This document shows positions 34,175 through 43,298 of a stretch of 64,000 nucleotides of DNA, in pieces. The translations under genes and the position numbers were made by a program. Location: NCBI RefSeq assembly GCF_003112555.1, contig NZ_BEWB01000010.1, positions 248,001-312,000 of the forward strand, given 5' to 3'. The notes beneath the pieces are model-generated. The model made no database searches. It saw only the letters and a program-made list of their open reading frames with translations, and was not told the DNA's origin. Source of the stretch: Streptomyces coelicoflavus (GTDB taxonomy: Bacteria > Actinomycetota > Actinomycetes > Streptomycetales > Streptomycetaceae). Within the stretch, counting starts at the first letter, position 1. The number at the start of each line of letters is the position of its first letter.

Positions 34175-34717
34175 GTGACCGCAACCCTCATCTGGATCCT
34201 GGTCGTCCTCGTCGCCGTCGGCCTGTACCTCAGCTGGACGGCGGGCCGCCTGGACCGGCTGCACGCCCGGATCGACGCCGCCCGTGCCGCCCTGGACGCG
34301 CAGTTGCTGCGCAGGGCGTCCGTGGCCCAGGAACTCGCCACCTCCGGCGTGCTCGACCCGGCCGCCTCCATGGTCCTCTACGAGGCCGCACACGCCGCCC
34401 GGCAGGCCGAGGAGGAGCTGCGGGAGGTCGCCGAGAGCGAGCTGAGCCAGGCCCTGCGCGCCGTCTTCGCCGACGCGCACCAGGTGGACGCCCTGCGCGA
34501 GGCGCCCGGGGGAGAGGCGGCGGCCCACGAACTCGCCGAGGCCGTGCGGCGGGTGCCGATGGCCCGGCGCTTCCACAACGACGCGGTGGGAGCCGCCCGC
34601 AGACTGCGCGAGCACCGCAAGGTCCGCTGGTTCCGCCTCGCCGGGCACGCGCCCTTCCCGCTCGCCTTCGAGATGGACGACGAGTCGCCGGCCGCCCTGG
34701 TGGAGCGGGCGGCGTAA
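34175..34717 (+). CDS. LemA-like membrane protein
   Basis: A 180-aa protein. One N-terminal membrane helix (about 3-20) is followed by a helical domain whose pattern follows LemA: RLDRLHARIDAARAALDAQL compares with the LemA helix ending in DVQLKRR, and PMARRFHNDAVGAARRLREH with the second conserved block RRYYNdAV. The C-terminal part (GHAPFPLAFEMDDES) also matches the LemA end. Function of LemA proteins is poorly known (membrane remodelling proposed). The GTG lies 8 nt after TAGGGT (34161-34166), suggesting a leaderless transcript. Confidence 0.65.
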   Translation: MTATLIWILVVLVAVGLYLSWTAGRLDRLHARIDAARAALDAQLLRRASVAQELATSGVLDPAASMVLYEAAHAARQAEEELREVAESELSQALRAVFADAHQVDALREAPGGEAAAHELAEAVRRVPMARRFHNDAVGAARRLREHRKVRWFRLAGHAPFPLAFEMDDESPAALVERAA

Positions 34718-34829
34718 CGCCAGGGGGACGAAAACGATCCACCGGCTACTCATTGGCCCTTGCTGTGGCCTGCTCGCCTCGCGTTTCCTCGTTGCTGCAC
34801 AAACCCCCCTTCTCCTCAGCGAGGTACCC

Positions 34830-35741
34830 GTGTCCAGCACGCTCCCCGAAAACCAGGCATCCGAGACCGGCACCGCCCGCGTGAAGCGCGGCATGGCCGA
34901 GCAGCTCAAGGGCGGCGTCATCATGGACGTCGTCACGCCGGAGCAGGCGAAGATCGCCGAGGACGCGGGCGCCGTGGCCGTCATGGCCCTGGAGCGCGTC
35001 CCCGCCGACATCCGCAAGGACGGCGGCGTGGCCCGGATGTCCGACCCGGACATGATCGAGGGCATCATCGGCGCCGTCTCCATCCCCGTGATGGCCAAGT
35101 CCCGCATCGGCCACTTCGTCGAGGCCCAGGTCCTTCAGTCCCTCGGCGTCGACTACATCGACGAGTCCGAGGTCCTCACCCCGGCCGACGAGGTCAACCA
35201 CAGCGACAAGTTCGCCTTCACCACCCCCTTCGTCTGCGGCGCCACCAACCTGGGCGAGGCCCTGCGCCGGATCGCCGAGGGCGCCGCGATGATCCGCTCC
35301 AAGGGCGAGGCCGGCACCGGCAACGTCGTCGAGGCCGTCCGCCACCTGCGCCAGATCAAGAACGAGATCGCCCGGCTGCGCGGCTACGACAACAACGAGC
35401 TGTACGCCGCCGCCAAGGAGCTGCGCGCCCCCTACGAGCTGGTCAAGGAGGTCTCCCAGCTGGGCAAGCTGCCGGTCGTCCTCTTCTCGGCCGGCGGTGT
35501 GGCCACCCCGGCCGACGCCGCGCTGATGCGTCAGCTCGGCGCCGAGGGCGTCTTCGTCGGCTCCGGCATCTTCAAGTCCGGCGACCCGGCCAAGCGCGCC
35601 GCCGCCATCGTGAAGGCGACCACCTTCTACGACGACCCGAAGATCATCGCGGACGCGTCCCGCAACCTCGGCGAGGCCATGGTCGGCATCAACTGCGACA
35701 CCCTCCCCGAGACCGAGCGCTACGCCAACCGCGGCTGGTAG
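34830..35741 (+). CDS. pdxS: pyridoxal 5'-phosphate synthase lyase subunit
   Basis: A 303-aa (beta/alpha)8-barrel enzyme that condenses ribose 5-phosphate, glyceraldehyde 3-phosphate and ammonia into PLP. The near-invariant blocks GGVIMDVV, AGAVAVMALERVPADIRKDG, PVMAKSRIGHF (active-site Lys) and VFVGSGIFKSGDP are all present. GTG start with the typical polar N-terminal extension. It receives ammonia from PdxT, encoded 12 nt downstream. Confidence 0.97.
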   Translation: MSSTLPENQASETGTARVKRGMAEQLKGGVIMDVVTPEQAKIAEDAGAVAVMALERVPADIRKDGGVARMSDPDMIEGIIGAVSIPVMAKSRIGHFVEAQVLQSLGVDYIDESEVLTPADEVNHSDKFAFTTPFVCGATNLGEALRRIAEGAAMIRSKGEAGTGNVVEAVRHLRQIKNEIARLRGYDNNELYAAAKELRAPYELVKEVSQLGKLPVVLFSAGGVATPADAALMRQLGAEGVFVGSGIFKSGDPAKRAAAIVKATTFYDDPKIIADASRNLGEAMVGINCDTLPETERYANRGW

Positions 35742-35753
35742 GGCTCCCGACCC

Positions 35754-36362
35754 ATGAGTGACACCCCCGTCATCGGCGTCCTGGCCCTCCAGGGCGACGT
35801 ACGGGAGCACCTCGTCGCCCTGGCCGTGGCCGACGCCGTGGCCAGGCCGGTGAGGCGCCCCGAAGAACTCGCCGAGGTGGACGGCCTGGTCATCCCCGGC
35901 GGTGAGTCCACCACCATCTCCAAGCTCGCCGTCCTCTTCGGCGTGATGGGACCCCTCCGCGCGCGCGTGCGGGACGGCATGCCCGTCTACGGCACCTGCG
36001 CCGGCATGATCATGCTGGCCGACAAGATCCTCGACCCCCGCTCCGGGCAGGAGACGGTCGGCGGCATCGACATGATCGTGCGCCGCAACGCCTTCGGGCG
36101 GCAGAACGAGTCCTTCGAGGCCGCCGTCGACGTCCGGGGCGTCGAGGGCGATCCCGTGGAGGCCGTTTTCATCCGCGCCCCCTGGGTCGAGTCCGTGGGC
36201 GCCGCCGCCGAGGTGCTCGCCGAGCACGACGGCCACATCGTCGCCGTCCGCCAGGGCAACGCGCTGGCCACCTCGTTCCACCCGGAACTGACCGGCGACC
36301 ACCGCGTGCACCGGCTCTTCGCCGACATGGTGCGCGCGAACCGGGCCGCTCAGTCCTTGTAG
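35754..36362 (+). CDS. pdxT: pyridoxal 5'-phosphate synthase glutaminase subunit
   Basis: A 202-aa class I glutaminase that supplies ammonia to PdxS. The triad is visible: nucleophile Cys in YGTCAGMI, His and Glu in SFHPELTGD; the oxyanion/glutamine pocket is GGESTTI. Start 12 nt after pdxS. Confidence 0.97.
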   Translation: MSDTPVIGVLALQGDVREHLVALAVADAVARPVRRPEELAEVDGLVIPGGESTTISKLAVLFGVMGPLRARVRDGMPVYGTCAGMIMLADKILDPRSGQETVGGIDMIVRRNAFGRQNESFEAAVDVRGVEGDPVEAVFIRAPWVESVGAAAEVLAEHDGHIVAVRQGNALATSFHPELTGDHRVHRLFADMVRANRAAQSL

Positions 36363-36411
36363 GATTCCTGCGTTCGTTGCAGGAGATGGGTTACGCGAAG
36401 GAGACAGGCAG

Positions 36412-37164
36412 ATGTCCGGCCACTCTAAATGGGCTACGACGAAGCACAAGAAGGCCGTGATCGACGCCAAGCGCGGCAAGCTCTTCGCGAAGCTGATCAA
36501 GAACATCGAGGTCGCGGCGCGCATGGGCGGCGTCGACATCGAGGGCAACCCGACGCTGTACGACGCCATCCAGAAGGCGAAGAAGCAGTCGGTCCCGAAC
36601 AAGAACATCGACTCAGCGGTCAAGCGCGGCGGCGGCCTGGAGGCCGGCGGCGCCGACTACGAGACGATCATGTACGAGGGCTACGGCCCCAACGGCGTCG
36701 CGGTGCTCATCGAGTGCCTCACCGACAACCGCAACCGCGCCGCCTCCGACGTCCGCGTCGCCATGACCCGCAACGGCGGCTCCATGGCCGACCCGGGCTC
36801 GGTGTCGTACCTGTTCAACCGCAAGGGCGTCGTGATCGTGCCCAAGGGCGAGCTGGGTGAGGACGACGTTCTCGACGCCGTCCTGGACGCGGGAGCGGAG
36901 GAGGTCAACGACCTCGGCGAGTCCTTCGAGGTGCTCAGCGAGGCCACCGACCTGGTCGCGGTCCGCACCGCCCTCCAGGAGGCGGGCATCGACTACGAGT
37001 CGGCCGACGCCAACTTCGTCCCGACCATGCAGGTCGAGCTGGACGAGGAGGGCGCCCGGAAGATCTTCCGGCTCATCGACGCCCTGGAGGACAGCGACGA
37101 CGTGCAGAACGTCTTCGCCAACTTCGACGTGAGCGACGAGGTCATGGAGAAGGTGGACGCATAG
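36412..37164 (+). CDS. YebC/PmpR-family protein
   Basis: A 250-aa member of the YebC family with the invariant start MSGHSKWATTKHKKAVIDAK and the internal EGYGPNGVAVLIECLTDNRN. Members were described as transcription regulators and more recently as helpers for translation of proline-rich stretches. Upstream of ruvCAB in many bacteria, as here. AAGGAGA lies before the ATG, and a 12-bp terminator follows, separating it from ruvC. Confidence 0.93.
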   Translation: MSGHSKWATTKHKKAVIDAKRGKLFAKLIKNIEVAARMGGVDIEGNPTLYDAIQKAKKQSVPNKNIDSAVKRGGGLEAGGADYETIMYEGYGPNGVAVLIECLTDNRNRAASDVRVAMTRNGGSMADPGSVSYLFNRKGVVIVPKGELGEDDVLDAVLDAGAEEVNDLGESFEVLSEATDLVAVRTALQEAGIDYESADANFVPTMQVELDEEGARKIFRLIDALEDSDDVQNVFANFDVSDEVMEKVDA

Positions 37165-37182
37165 GCCGAGCCCTGTGCTCAG

Positions 37183-37213
37183 CGGGCCGACGGGGACACA
37201 ACCCGTCGGCCCG
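37183..37213 (+). terminator. terminator after the YebC gene
   Basis: 12-bp stem CGGGCCGACGGG (37183-37194) with 37202-37213, 7-nt loop, followed by TCGCTTTG. Confidence 0.85.
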
Positions 37214-37278
37214 TCGCTTTGTCGGTGGCACCCGATAGCCTGCACAAACAGGTGATCGGCGAGAGGGGTGGGCAGAGC

Positions 37279-37836
37279 GTGCGCGTACTGGGGGTGGACC
37301 CGGGGCTGACCCGTTGCGGGGTCGGCGTCGTGGAGGGCGTCGCGGGCCGGCCGCTCACCATGATCGGCGTCGGTGTCGTCCGCACGCCCGCGGACGCCGA
37401 CCTCGGCCACCGCCTCGTCGCCGTCGAGCAGGGCATCGAGCAGTGGCTGGACGAGCACCGGCCGGAGTTCGTCGCCGTGGAGCGCGTCTTCAGCCAGCAC
37501 AACGTCCGCACCGTCATGGGCACCGCCCAGGCCAGTGCCGTCGCCATCCTGTGCGCCTCCCGGCGCGGCATCCCCGTCGCCCTGCACACCCCCAGCGAGG
37601 TCAAGGCCGCCGTCACCGGCAGCGGCCGCGCCGACAAGGCACAGGTCGGTGCCATGGTCACCCGCCTGCTGCGGCTCGCCGCCCCGCCCAAGCCGGCCGA
37701 CGCCGCCGACGCCCTCGCCCTCGCCATCTGCCACATCTGGCGCGCCCCCGCCCAGAACCGGCTCCAGCAGGCCGCGGCCCTGCACGCGTCCCGCGCCCCC
37801 CGCACCCCGCACGTCCCGAAAGGCCGTACGACATGA
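37279..37836 (+). CDS. ruvC: Holliday junction resolvase RuvC
   Basis: A 185-aa endonuclease that cuts four-way junctions. The acidic active site is visible: Asp7 in VLGVDPGLTRCG, Glu68 in VAVERVF, and the C-terminal Asp pair in ADAADALALAICH. GTG 37279 gives the canonical start; a longer in-frame start at 37219 would add residues that are not conserved. TAGCCT at 37232-37237 may be its -10. It overlaps ruvA by 4 nt. Confidence 0.96.
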   Translation: MRVLGVDPGLTRCGVGVVEGVAGRPLTMIGVGVVRTPADADLGHRLVAVEQGIEQWLDEHRPEFVAVERVFSQHNVRTVMGTAQASAVAILCASRRGIPVALHTPSEVKAAVTGSGRADKAQVGAMVTRLLRLAAPPKPADAADALALAICHIWRAPAQNRLQQAAALHASRAPRTPHVPKGRTT

Positions 37837-38438
37837 TCGCCTTCGTCAGCGGCACCGTCGCCGCCCTCGCCCCCGACGCCGCGGTGGTCGAGGTCGGCGG
37901 CGTCGGCATGGCCGTCCAGTGCACGCCGAACACGCTCTCCACCCTGCGGCTCGGCAAGCCCGCCAGGCTGGCCACCTCCCTCGTCGTCCGCGAGGACTCG
38001 CTCACCCTCTACGGCTTCGCCGACGACGACGAGCGCCAGGTCTTCGAGCTGCTCCAGACCGCCAGCGGCGTCGGACCCCGCCTCGCCCAGGCCATGCTCG
38101 CCGTGCACCAGCCCGACGCCCTGCGCAGAGCCGTCTCCACCGGAGACGAGAAGGCGCTCACCGCCGTCCCCGGCATCGGCAAGAAGGGCGCGCAGAAGCT
38201 GCTCCTGGAGCTGAAGGACCGGCTCGGCGAGCCCATCGGTGCCCCCGCCGTCGGCGCGCCGGTCAGCACCGGCTGGCGCGACCAGCTGCACGCCGCCCTG
38301 ATCGGCCTCGGGTACGCCACCCGGGAGGCCGACGAGGCCGTCTCCGCCGTGGCGCCGCAGGCCGAGGCCGCCGGCGGCACGCCGCAGGTGGGCGCGCTGC
38401 TCAAGGCCGCCCTCCAGACGCTGAACCGCGCCCGCTGA
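37833..38438 (+). CDS. ruvA: Holliday junction DNA helicase subunit RuvA
   Basis: A 201-aa junction-binding protein: N-terminal OB domain (MIAFVSGTVAAL), then two helix-hairpin-helix motifs (LQTASGVGPRLAQAML and LTAVPGIGKKGAQKLLLEL), a linker and the RuvB-binding domain III (ALIGLGYATREADEAV). ATGA overlap with ruvC. Confidence 0.96.
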   Translation: MIAFVSGTVAALAPDAAVVEVGGVGMAVQCTPNTLSTLRLGKPARLATSLVVREDSLTLYGFADDDERQVFELLQTASGVGPRLAQAMLAVHQPDALRRAVSTGDEKALTAVPGIGKKGAQKLLLELKDRLGEPIGAPAVGAPVSTGWRDQLHAALIGLGYATREADEAVSAVAPQAEAAGGTPQVGALLKAALQTLNRAR

Positions 38439-38485
38439 CCCCGCCCGCCACCACCGACCCGGTGCGCCACGGCAAGGAGAACGAA

Positions 38486-39559
38486 GTGAACTGGGACGAC
38501 ACGACCGACGCGGAGGCCGCGGCCGAGCGGCTGGTGGGCGCTGTCGCCGACGGCGAGGACCAGGCCGTGGAGGCCGCCCTGCGCCCCAAGGACCTCGGCG
38601 AGTTCATCGGCCAGGAGAAGGTCCGCGAGCAGCTCGACCTGGTGCTGCGCGCCGCACGCGCCCGTGGCGCCACCGCCGACCACGTACTGCTCTCCGGCGC
38701 CCCCGGCCTCGGCAAGACCACCCTCTCGATGATCATCGCGGCCGAGATGGAAGCGCCCATCCGCATCACCTCCGGACCCGCCATCCAGCACGCCGGCGAC
38801 CTCGCGGCGATCCTCTCCTCCCTCCAGGAGGGCGAGGTCCTCTTCCTCGACGAGATCCACCGCATGTCGCGGCCCGCCGAGGAGATGCTCTACATGGCGA
38901 TGGAGGACTTCCGCGTCGACGTCGTCGTCGGCAAGGGCCCCGGCGCCACCGCCATCCCCCTGGAGCTTCCCCCGTTCACCCTGGTCGGCGCCACCACGCG
39001 CGCGGGCCTGCTGCCGCCCCCGCTGCGCGACCGCTTCGGCTTCACCGCCCACATGGAGTTCTACGGACCGGCCGAACTGGAGCGCGTGATCCACCGCTCC
39101 GCCGGCCTGCTCGACGTCGAGATCGACCCCACCGGCGCCGCCGAGATCGCCGGCCGCTCCCGCGGCACCCCCCGCATCGCCAACCGCCTGCTGCGGCGGG
39201 TCCGCGACTACGCCCAGGTCAAGGCCGACGGCCTGATCACCCAGGAGATCGCCGAGGCCGCCCTCGCCGTCTACGAGGTCGACGCCCGGGGCCTGGACCG
39301 GCTCGACCGGGGCGTGCTGGAGGCCCTCCTCAAGCTGTTCGGCGGCGGACCGGTCGGCCTGTCCACGCTCGCCGTCGCCGTGGGGGAGGAGCGTGAGACA
39401 GTGGAAGAGGTCGCCGAACCCTTCCTCGTACGGGAGGGTCTGCTCGCCCGCACCCCACGCGGGCGGGTGGCCACTCCGGCCGCATGGGCACACCTCGGCC
39501 TCACCCCGCCGCGTTCGCAGAGTTCAGGAAACGGACAACAGGACTTGTTCGGGGCGTGA
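38486..39559 (+). CDS. ruvB: Holliday junction branch-migration ATPase RuvB
   Basis: A 357-aa AAA+ motor. Walker A GAPGLGKTT, Walker B LFLDEIHR, sensor 1 GATTRAG, arginine finger region LRDRFG, and a C-terminal winged helix (GLDRLDRGVLEALL... EPFLVREGLLARTPRGR). GTG start with AAGGAG 6-8 nt upstream. Last gene of ruvCAB. Confidence 0.97.
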   Translation: MNWDDTTDAEAAAERLVGAVADGEDQAVEAALRPKDLGEFIGQEKVREQLDLVLRAARARGATADHVLLSGAPGLGKTTLSMIIAAEMEAPIRITSGPAIQHAGDLAAILSSLQEGEVLFLDEIHRMSRPAEEMLYMAMEDFRVDVVVGKGPGATAIPLELPPFTLVGATTRAGLLPPPLRDRFGFTAHMEFYGPAELERVIHRSAGLLDVEIDPTGAAEIAGRSRGTPRIANRLLRRVRDYAQVKADGLITQEIAEAALAVYEVDARGLDRLDRGVLEALLKLFGGGPVGLSTLAVAVGEERETVEEVAEPFLVREGLLARTPRGRVATPAAWAHLGLTPPRSQSSGNGQQDLFGA

Positions 39560-39617
39560 CGACCCGCTCACACGGGGCACATTCGCCGGAGCAGGAACCC
39601 CGGTGCCATGCTGGGCG

Positions 39618-39647
39618 TTGTTCCATGCGCGCGGACTCGCCTAGACT
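39618..39647 (+). promoter_or_regulatory. promoter of the yajC-secD-secF-apt operon
   Basis: TTGTTC (39618-39623), 18-nt spacer, TAGACT (39642-39647). Expected start near 39654, leader about 80 nt. Confidence 0.55.
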
Positions 39648-39734
39648 CCGCCGATGCCGCCCTTGTCGGCGGCGTACACACCCCCAACCATCAGGCCGCT
39701 CACCATCGCGGTCGTGTGAAGGAAGTACCGACCC

Positions 39735-40244
39735 GTGAGTCTCGTGACCCTCCTCCCGTTCATCGTGCTCATCGGGGCCATGTTCCTGATGACCCGGTCG
39801 GCGAAGAAGAAGCAGCAGCAGGCCGCCAACATGCGGAACGAGATGCAGCCCGGAACCGGTGTCCGCACCATCGGGGGCATGTACGCCACGGTCAAGGAGG
39901 TCAACGACGACACGGTCCTCCTCGACGCCGGCCCGGGCGTCGAGCTGCTCTTCGCCAAGAACTCCATCGGTGCCGTCCTCACCGACGACGAGTACAACCG
40001 CATCGTCCACGGCATCGAGCACGACCTGAAGTCCGACGCGGACGTCGTCCCCGACGACGCCTCCTCCCTCACCGAGTCCGACGCCTCCGACAACGACGCC
40101 TCCGACGACAAGTCCGTCGACCTCGGCAAGAAGGCCGAGCCCGCAGACGAGACGGCCGACGAGCCGACGGTCGACGCCGCGCCCGCCGAGGCGAAGGCGG
40201 ACGAGCAGGCGAAGAAGTCCGACGGCGGTTCCGAGGCGAAGTAA
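39735..40244 (+). CDS. yajC: preprotein translocase subunit YajC
   Basis: A 169-aa accessory Sec subunit. A single N-terminal helix (LVTLLPFIVLIGAMFLM) is followed by KKKQQQAANMRNEMQPGTGV and the conserved IGGMYATVKEV fold. The last ~80 residues are an acidic Lys/Ala/Asp-rich disordered tail longer than in E. coli. GTG start with GAAGGAAG upstream. Same order as in other actinobacteria. Confidence 0.93.
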   Translation: MSLVTLLPFIVLIGAMFLMTRSAKKKQQQAANMRNEMQPGTGVRTIGGMYATVKEVNDDTVLLDAGPGVELLFAKNSIGAVLTDDEYNRIVHGIEHDLKSDADVVPDDASSLTESDASDNDASDDKSVDLGKKAEPADETADEPTVDAAPAEAKADEQAKKSDGGSEAK

Positions 40245-40379
40245 GCCGTGCCCCGGGGTGCGCGGGACGGGTTCCCGCGCACCCCGCGTGACGCGCGGCT
40301 CGCACGGATCCGGACACCATGTGATGGCCGCCGGTGACGCCTTCTGGGCGCGAAGCGGCCCGAGAGGGAGTACACCAAG

Positions 40380-42173
40380 GTGGTAGCACCTAAAAAGGGA
40401 AAGAATGCGAGCGCTCAGAGTAAGCCCGGGCGCTCGCTGGCCCTGATCCTGATCGCCATCGTGGCGCTCACCGGCGGCATGTTCGCCTCCGGACACACGA
40501 CTCCGCGTCTCGGCATCGACCTGGCGGGCGGCACGAGCATCACGCTCCGGGCCGTCCCGGAGGCGGGCCAGGAGTCCGCGATCAACAAGACCAACATGGA
40601 CACCGCGGTCGAGATCATGAACCGCCGTGTCAATGGGCTGGGTGTTTCCGAGGCCGAGGTACAGACCCAGGGCGACCGGAACATCATCGTCAACATCCCC
40701 AAGGGGACGAACTCGAAGGAAGCCCGGCAGCAGGTCGGCACCACCGCCAAGCTGTACTTCCGTCCGGTCCTCGCCACCGAACTCTCCGGCGCCAACGCGA
40801 CCGGCACCCCCTCGGCGAGCGAGACCGGCGGTGCCTCGGACAAGGCCACCGACAAGGCCACGGACAAGGCGACCGACAAGGACAAGGCCACCGACGGGGA
40901 CAAGGCGAGCGGCACGCCGTCCGACTCCGCCTCGGCGAGCGCCACCACCCAGGGCCGCGCCGCCAGCGACGCCCTGAAGGCCGACCCGAGCCCGTCCGCG
41001 ACGAGCTCCGACGGCGCCTCCCCGTCCCCGAGCGCCTCCGGCGACGACTCCGCCGCCAAGCTGCAGCAGCAGTACGCGGTCCTGGACTGCACCGACGAGA
41101 ACGCCCGCGCCAAGGCAGGCGACGGCGCCAAGCCGAGCGAGCAGACCGTGGCCTGCGGCCAGAACTCGCAGGGCCAGTGGCAGAAGTACATCCTCGGAGC
41201 CGCCGCGGTCGACGGCACCGAGGTCGACGAGGCCGAGGCCGTCTACAACACGCAGTCCGGCGCCGGCTGGACCGTGACGATGAAGTTCACGGACGAGGGC
41301 AGCAAGAAGTTCGCGGACATCACCGGCAAGCTGGCGAAGAACCAGTCCCCGCAGAACCAGTTCGCCATCGTCCTGGACAACGAGGTCGTCTCCGACCCGT
41401 ACGTCAGCCAGGCACTCACCGGTGGCAGCGCGGAGATCTCCGGCAGCTTCGACCAGGAAGAGGCCCAGAGCCTCGCCAACATGCTGTCCTACGGCGCGCT
41501 GCCGCTGACCTTCAAGGAGGACAGCGTCACCACCGTCACCGCCGCGCTGGGCGGTGAGCAGCTCAAGGCCGGTCTGATCGCGGGCGCCATCGGCCTCGCC
41601 CTGGTCGTCCTCTACCTGCTGTTCTACTACCGCGGACTGTCGTTCATCGCCGTCTGCTCGCTGCTGGTCTCGGCCGGCCTCACGTACGTGATCATGGCGC
41701 TGCTCGGCCCGACCATCGGCTTCGCGCTGAACCTGCCGGCCGTGTGCGGTGCCATCGTCGCCATCGGCATCACGGCGGACTCGTTCATCGTGTACTTCGA
41801 ACGCGTCCGCGACGAGATCCGGGAGGGCCGCACGCTGCGTCCCGCCGTCGAGCGGGCCTGGCCGCGCGCCCGGCGCACCATCCTCGTCTCCGACTTCGTG
41901 TCCTTCCTCGCCGCCGCGGTGCTCTTCGTCGTCACCGTCGGCAAGGTGCAGGGCTTCGCGTTCACGCTGGGGCTGACGACCCTGCTCGACGTGGTCGTGG
42001 TGTTCCTCTTCACCAAGCCGCTGCTGACGCTGATGGCCCGGCGCAAGTTCTTCGCGAGCGGTCACAAGTGGTCCGGCCTCGACCCCAAGGCCCTGGGTGC
42101 CAAGCCCCCGCTGCGCCGCACCCGCCGTCCGTCCCGTCCTGCCGCCGGCCCTGTCGACCCGAAGGAGGCGTGA
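40380..42173 (+). CDS. secD: protein translocase subunit SecD
   Basis: A 597-aa RND-type membrane protein that uses the proton gradient to help complete protein export. Helix 1 is at about 18-37, then LGIDLAGGTSITLRAVP (D1), the P1 domain, and five helices in the C-terminal third with the ITADSFIVYFERVRDE motif. Within P1 sits a low-complexity insertion (about 132-225) with DKATDKATDKATDK repeats and Ser/Pro/Ala runs, absent from E. coli SecD. GTG start. Confidence 0.95.
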   Translation: MVAPKKGKNASAQSKPGRSLALILIAIVALTGGMFASGHTTPRLGIDLAGGTSITLRAVPEAGQESAINKTNMDTAVEIMNRRVNGLGVSEAEVQTQGDRNIIVNIPKGTNSKEARQQVGTTAKLYFRPVLATELSGANATGTPSASETGGASDKATDKATDKATDKDKATDGDKASGTPSDSASASATTQGRAASDALKADPSPSATSSDGASPSPSASGDDSAAKLQQQYAVLDCTDENARAKAGDGAKPSEQTVACGQNSQGQWQKYILGAAAVDGTEVDEAEAVYNTQSGAGWTVTMKFTDEGSKKFADITGKLAKNQSPQNQFAIVLDNEVVSDPYVSQALTGGSAEISGSFDQEEAQSLANMLSYGALPLTFKEDSVTTVTAALGGEQLKAGLIAGAIGLALVVLYLLFYYRGLSFIAVCSLLVSAGLTYVIMALLGPTIGFALNLPAVCGAIVAIGITADSFIVYFERVRDEIREGRTLRPAVERAWPRARRTILVSDFVSFLAAAVLFVVTVGKVQGFAFTLGLTTLLDVVVVFLFTKPLLTLMARRKFFASGHKWSGLDPKALGAKPPLRRTRRPSRPAAGPVDPKEA

Positions 42174-42176
42174 GAG

Positions 42177-43298
42177 ATGTCGAAGCTCGGCACACTCGGC
42201 GCCCGACTGCACCACGGCGAGGTCGGCTACGACTTCGTCAAGAACCGCAAGATCTGGTACGGCATCTCGATCCTCATCACCATCACGGCCATCGTCGGCC
42301 TGGCGGTGCGCGGCCTGCACATGGGCATCGAGTTCCAGGGCGGCGCGGTCTTCACCACCCCGAAGAACATGAGCGCCTCGGTCGCCCAGGCCGAGACCTG
42401 GGCGGAGGACGCGTCCGGCCACGACGCGATCGTCCAGAAGCTCGGTGACGGCAGTCTCCGCATCCAGATCTCGGGCACCGACACCCAGCAGTCGGACCAG
42501 ATCAAGGAAGACCTCTCGCAGAAGCTGGACGTCCCGGCGGAGAAGATCAACGCCGACCTGGTCGGTCCCAGCTGGGGCGACCAGATCGCGAACAAGGCCT
42601 GGCAGGGCCTCGGGATCTTCATGGTCCTCGTGGTGATCTACCTGGCGATCGCGTTCGAGTGGCGGATGGCACTGGCCGCCTTCGTCGCCCTGGTCCACGA
42701 CATCACCATCACGGTGGGCATTTACGCCCTCGTCGGCTTCGAGGTCACACCCGGCACGGTGATCGGTCTGCTGACGATCCTCGGTTACTCGCTCTACGAC
42801 ACGGTCGTCGTCTTCGACAGCCTCAAGGAGCAGACGAAGGACATCACCAAACAGACCCGCTGGACCTACGCGGAGATCGCCAACCGCTCGATCAACAGCA
42901 CCCTGGTCCGTTCCATCAACACCACGGTGGTCGCACTGCTGCCGGTGGCGGGCCTGCTGTTCATCGGCGGCGGTGTGCTCGGCGCCGGCATGCTCAACGA
43001 CATCTCGCTGTCGCTGTTCGTCGGTCTCGCCGCGGGTGCCTACTCGTCGATCTTCATCGCCACACCGCTCGTCGCCGACCTCAAGGAGGCCGAGCCGCAG
43101 ATGAAGAGCCTCAAGAAGCGGGTCCTCGCCAAGCGCGCCCAGGCGTCGGCCAAGGGCGAGGAGGCACCGGCCGCCGCGGACGAGGCACCGTACGCGGAGG
43201 ACGGGACCGACGACGCGGCAGCCGCGGTCGTCGGGCCCCGCAACCAGCCCACGTCCCGCGGCAGGGGACGCGGCCGGCCGTCGGGGAAGCGCCGATGA
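42177..43298 (+). CDS. secF: protein translocase subunit SecF
   Basis: A 373-aa partner of SecD with six membrane helices. The conserved D1-like GIEFQGGAVF, GYSLYDTVVVFDSLKEQT and NRSINSTLVRSINTTVVALL are present. The C-terminal ~70 residues are a charged Ala/Glu/Arg tail (ending RGRGRGRPSGKRR). ATG with AAGGAGG upstream; 3 nt after secD and overlapping apt by 4 nt. Confidence 0.95.
   Translation: MSKLGTLGARLHHGEVGYDFVKNRKIWYGISILITITAIVGLAVRGLHMGIEFQGGAVFTTPKNMSASVAQAETWAEDASGHDAIVQKLGDGSLRIQISGTDTQQSDQIKEDLSQKLDVPAEKINADLVGPSWGDQIANKAWQGLGIFMVLVVIYLAIAFEWRMALAAFVALVHDITITVGIYALVGFEVTPGTVIGLLTILGYSLYDTVVVFDSLKEQTKDITKQTRWTYAEIANRSINSTLVRSINTTVVALLPVAGLLFIGGGVLGAGMLNDISLSLFVGLAAGAYSSIFIATPLVADLKEAEPQMKSLKKRVLAKRAQASAKGEEAPAAADEAPYAEDGTDDAAAAVVGPRNQPTSRGRGRGRPSGKRR

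Noticed and set aside
39501..42698. A 1065-codon minus-strand open frame opposite yajC-secD
   Set aside because: Antisense shadow of secD; no ribosome site or recognisable domain.
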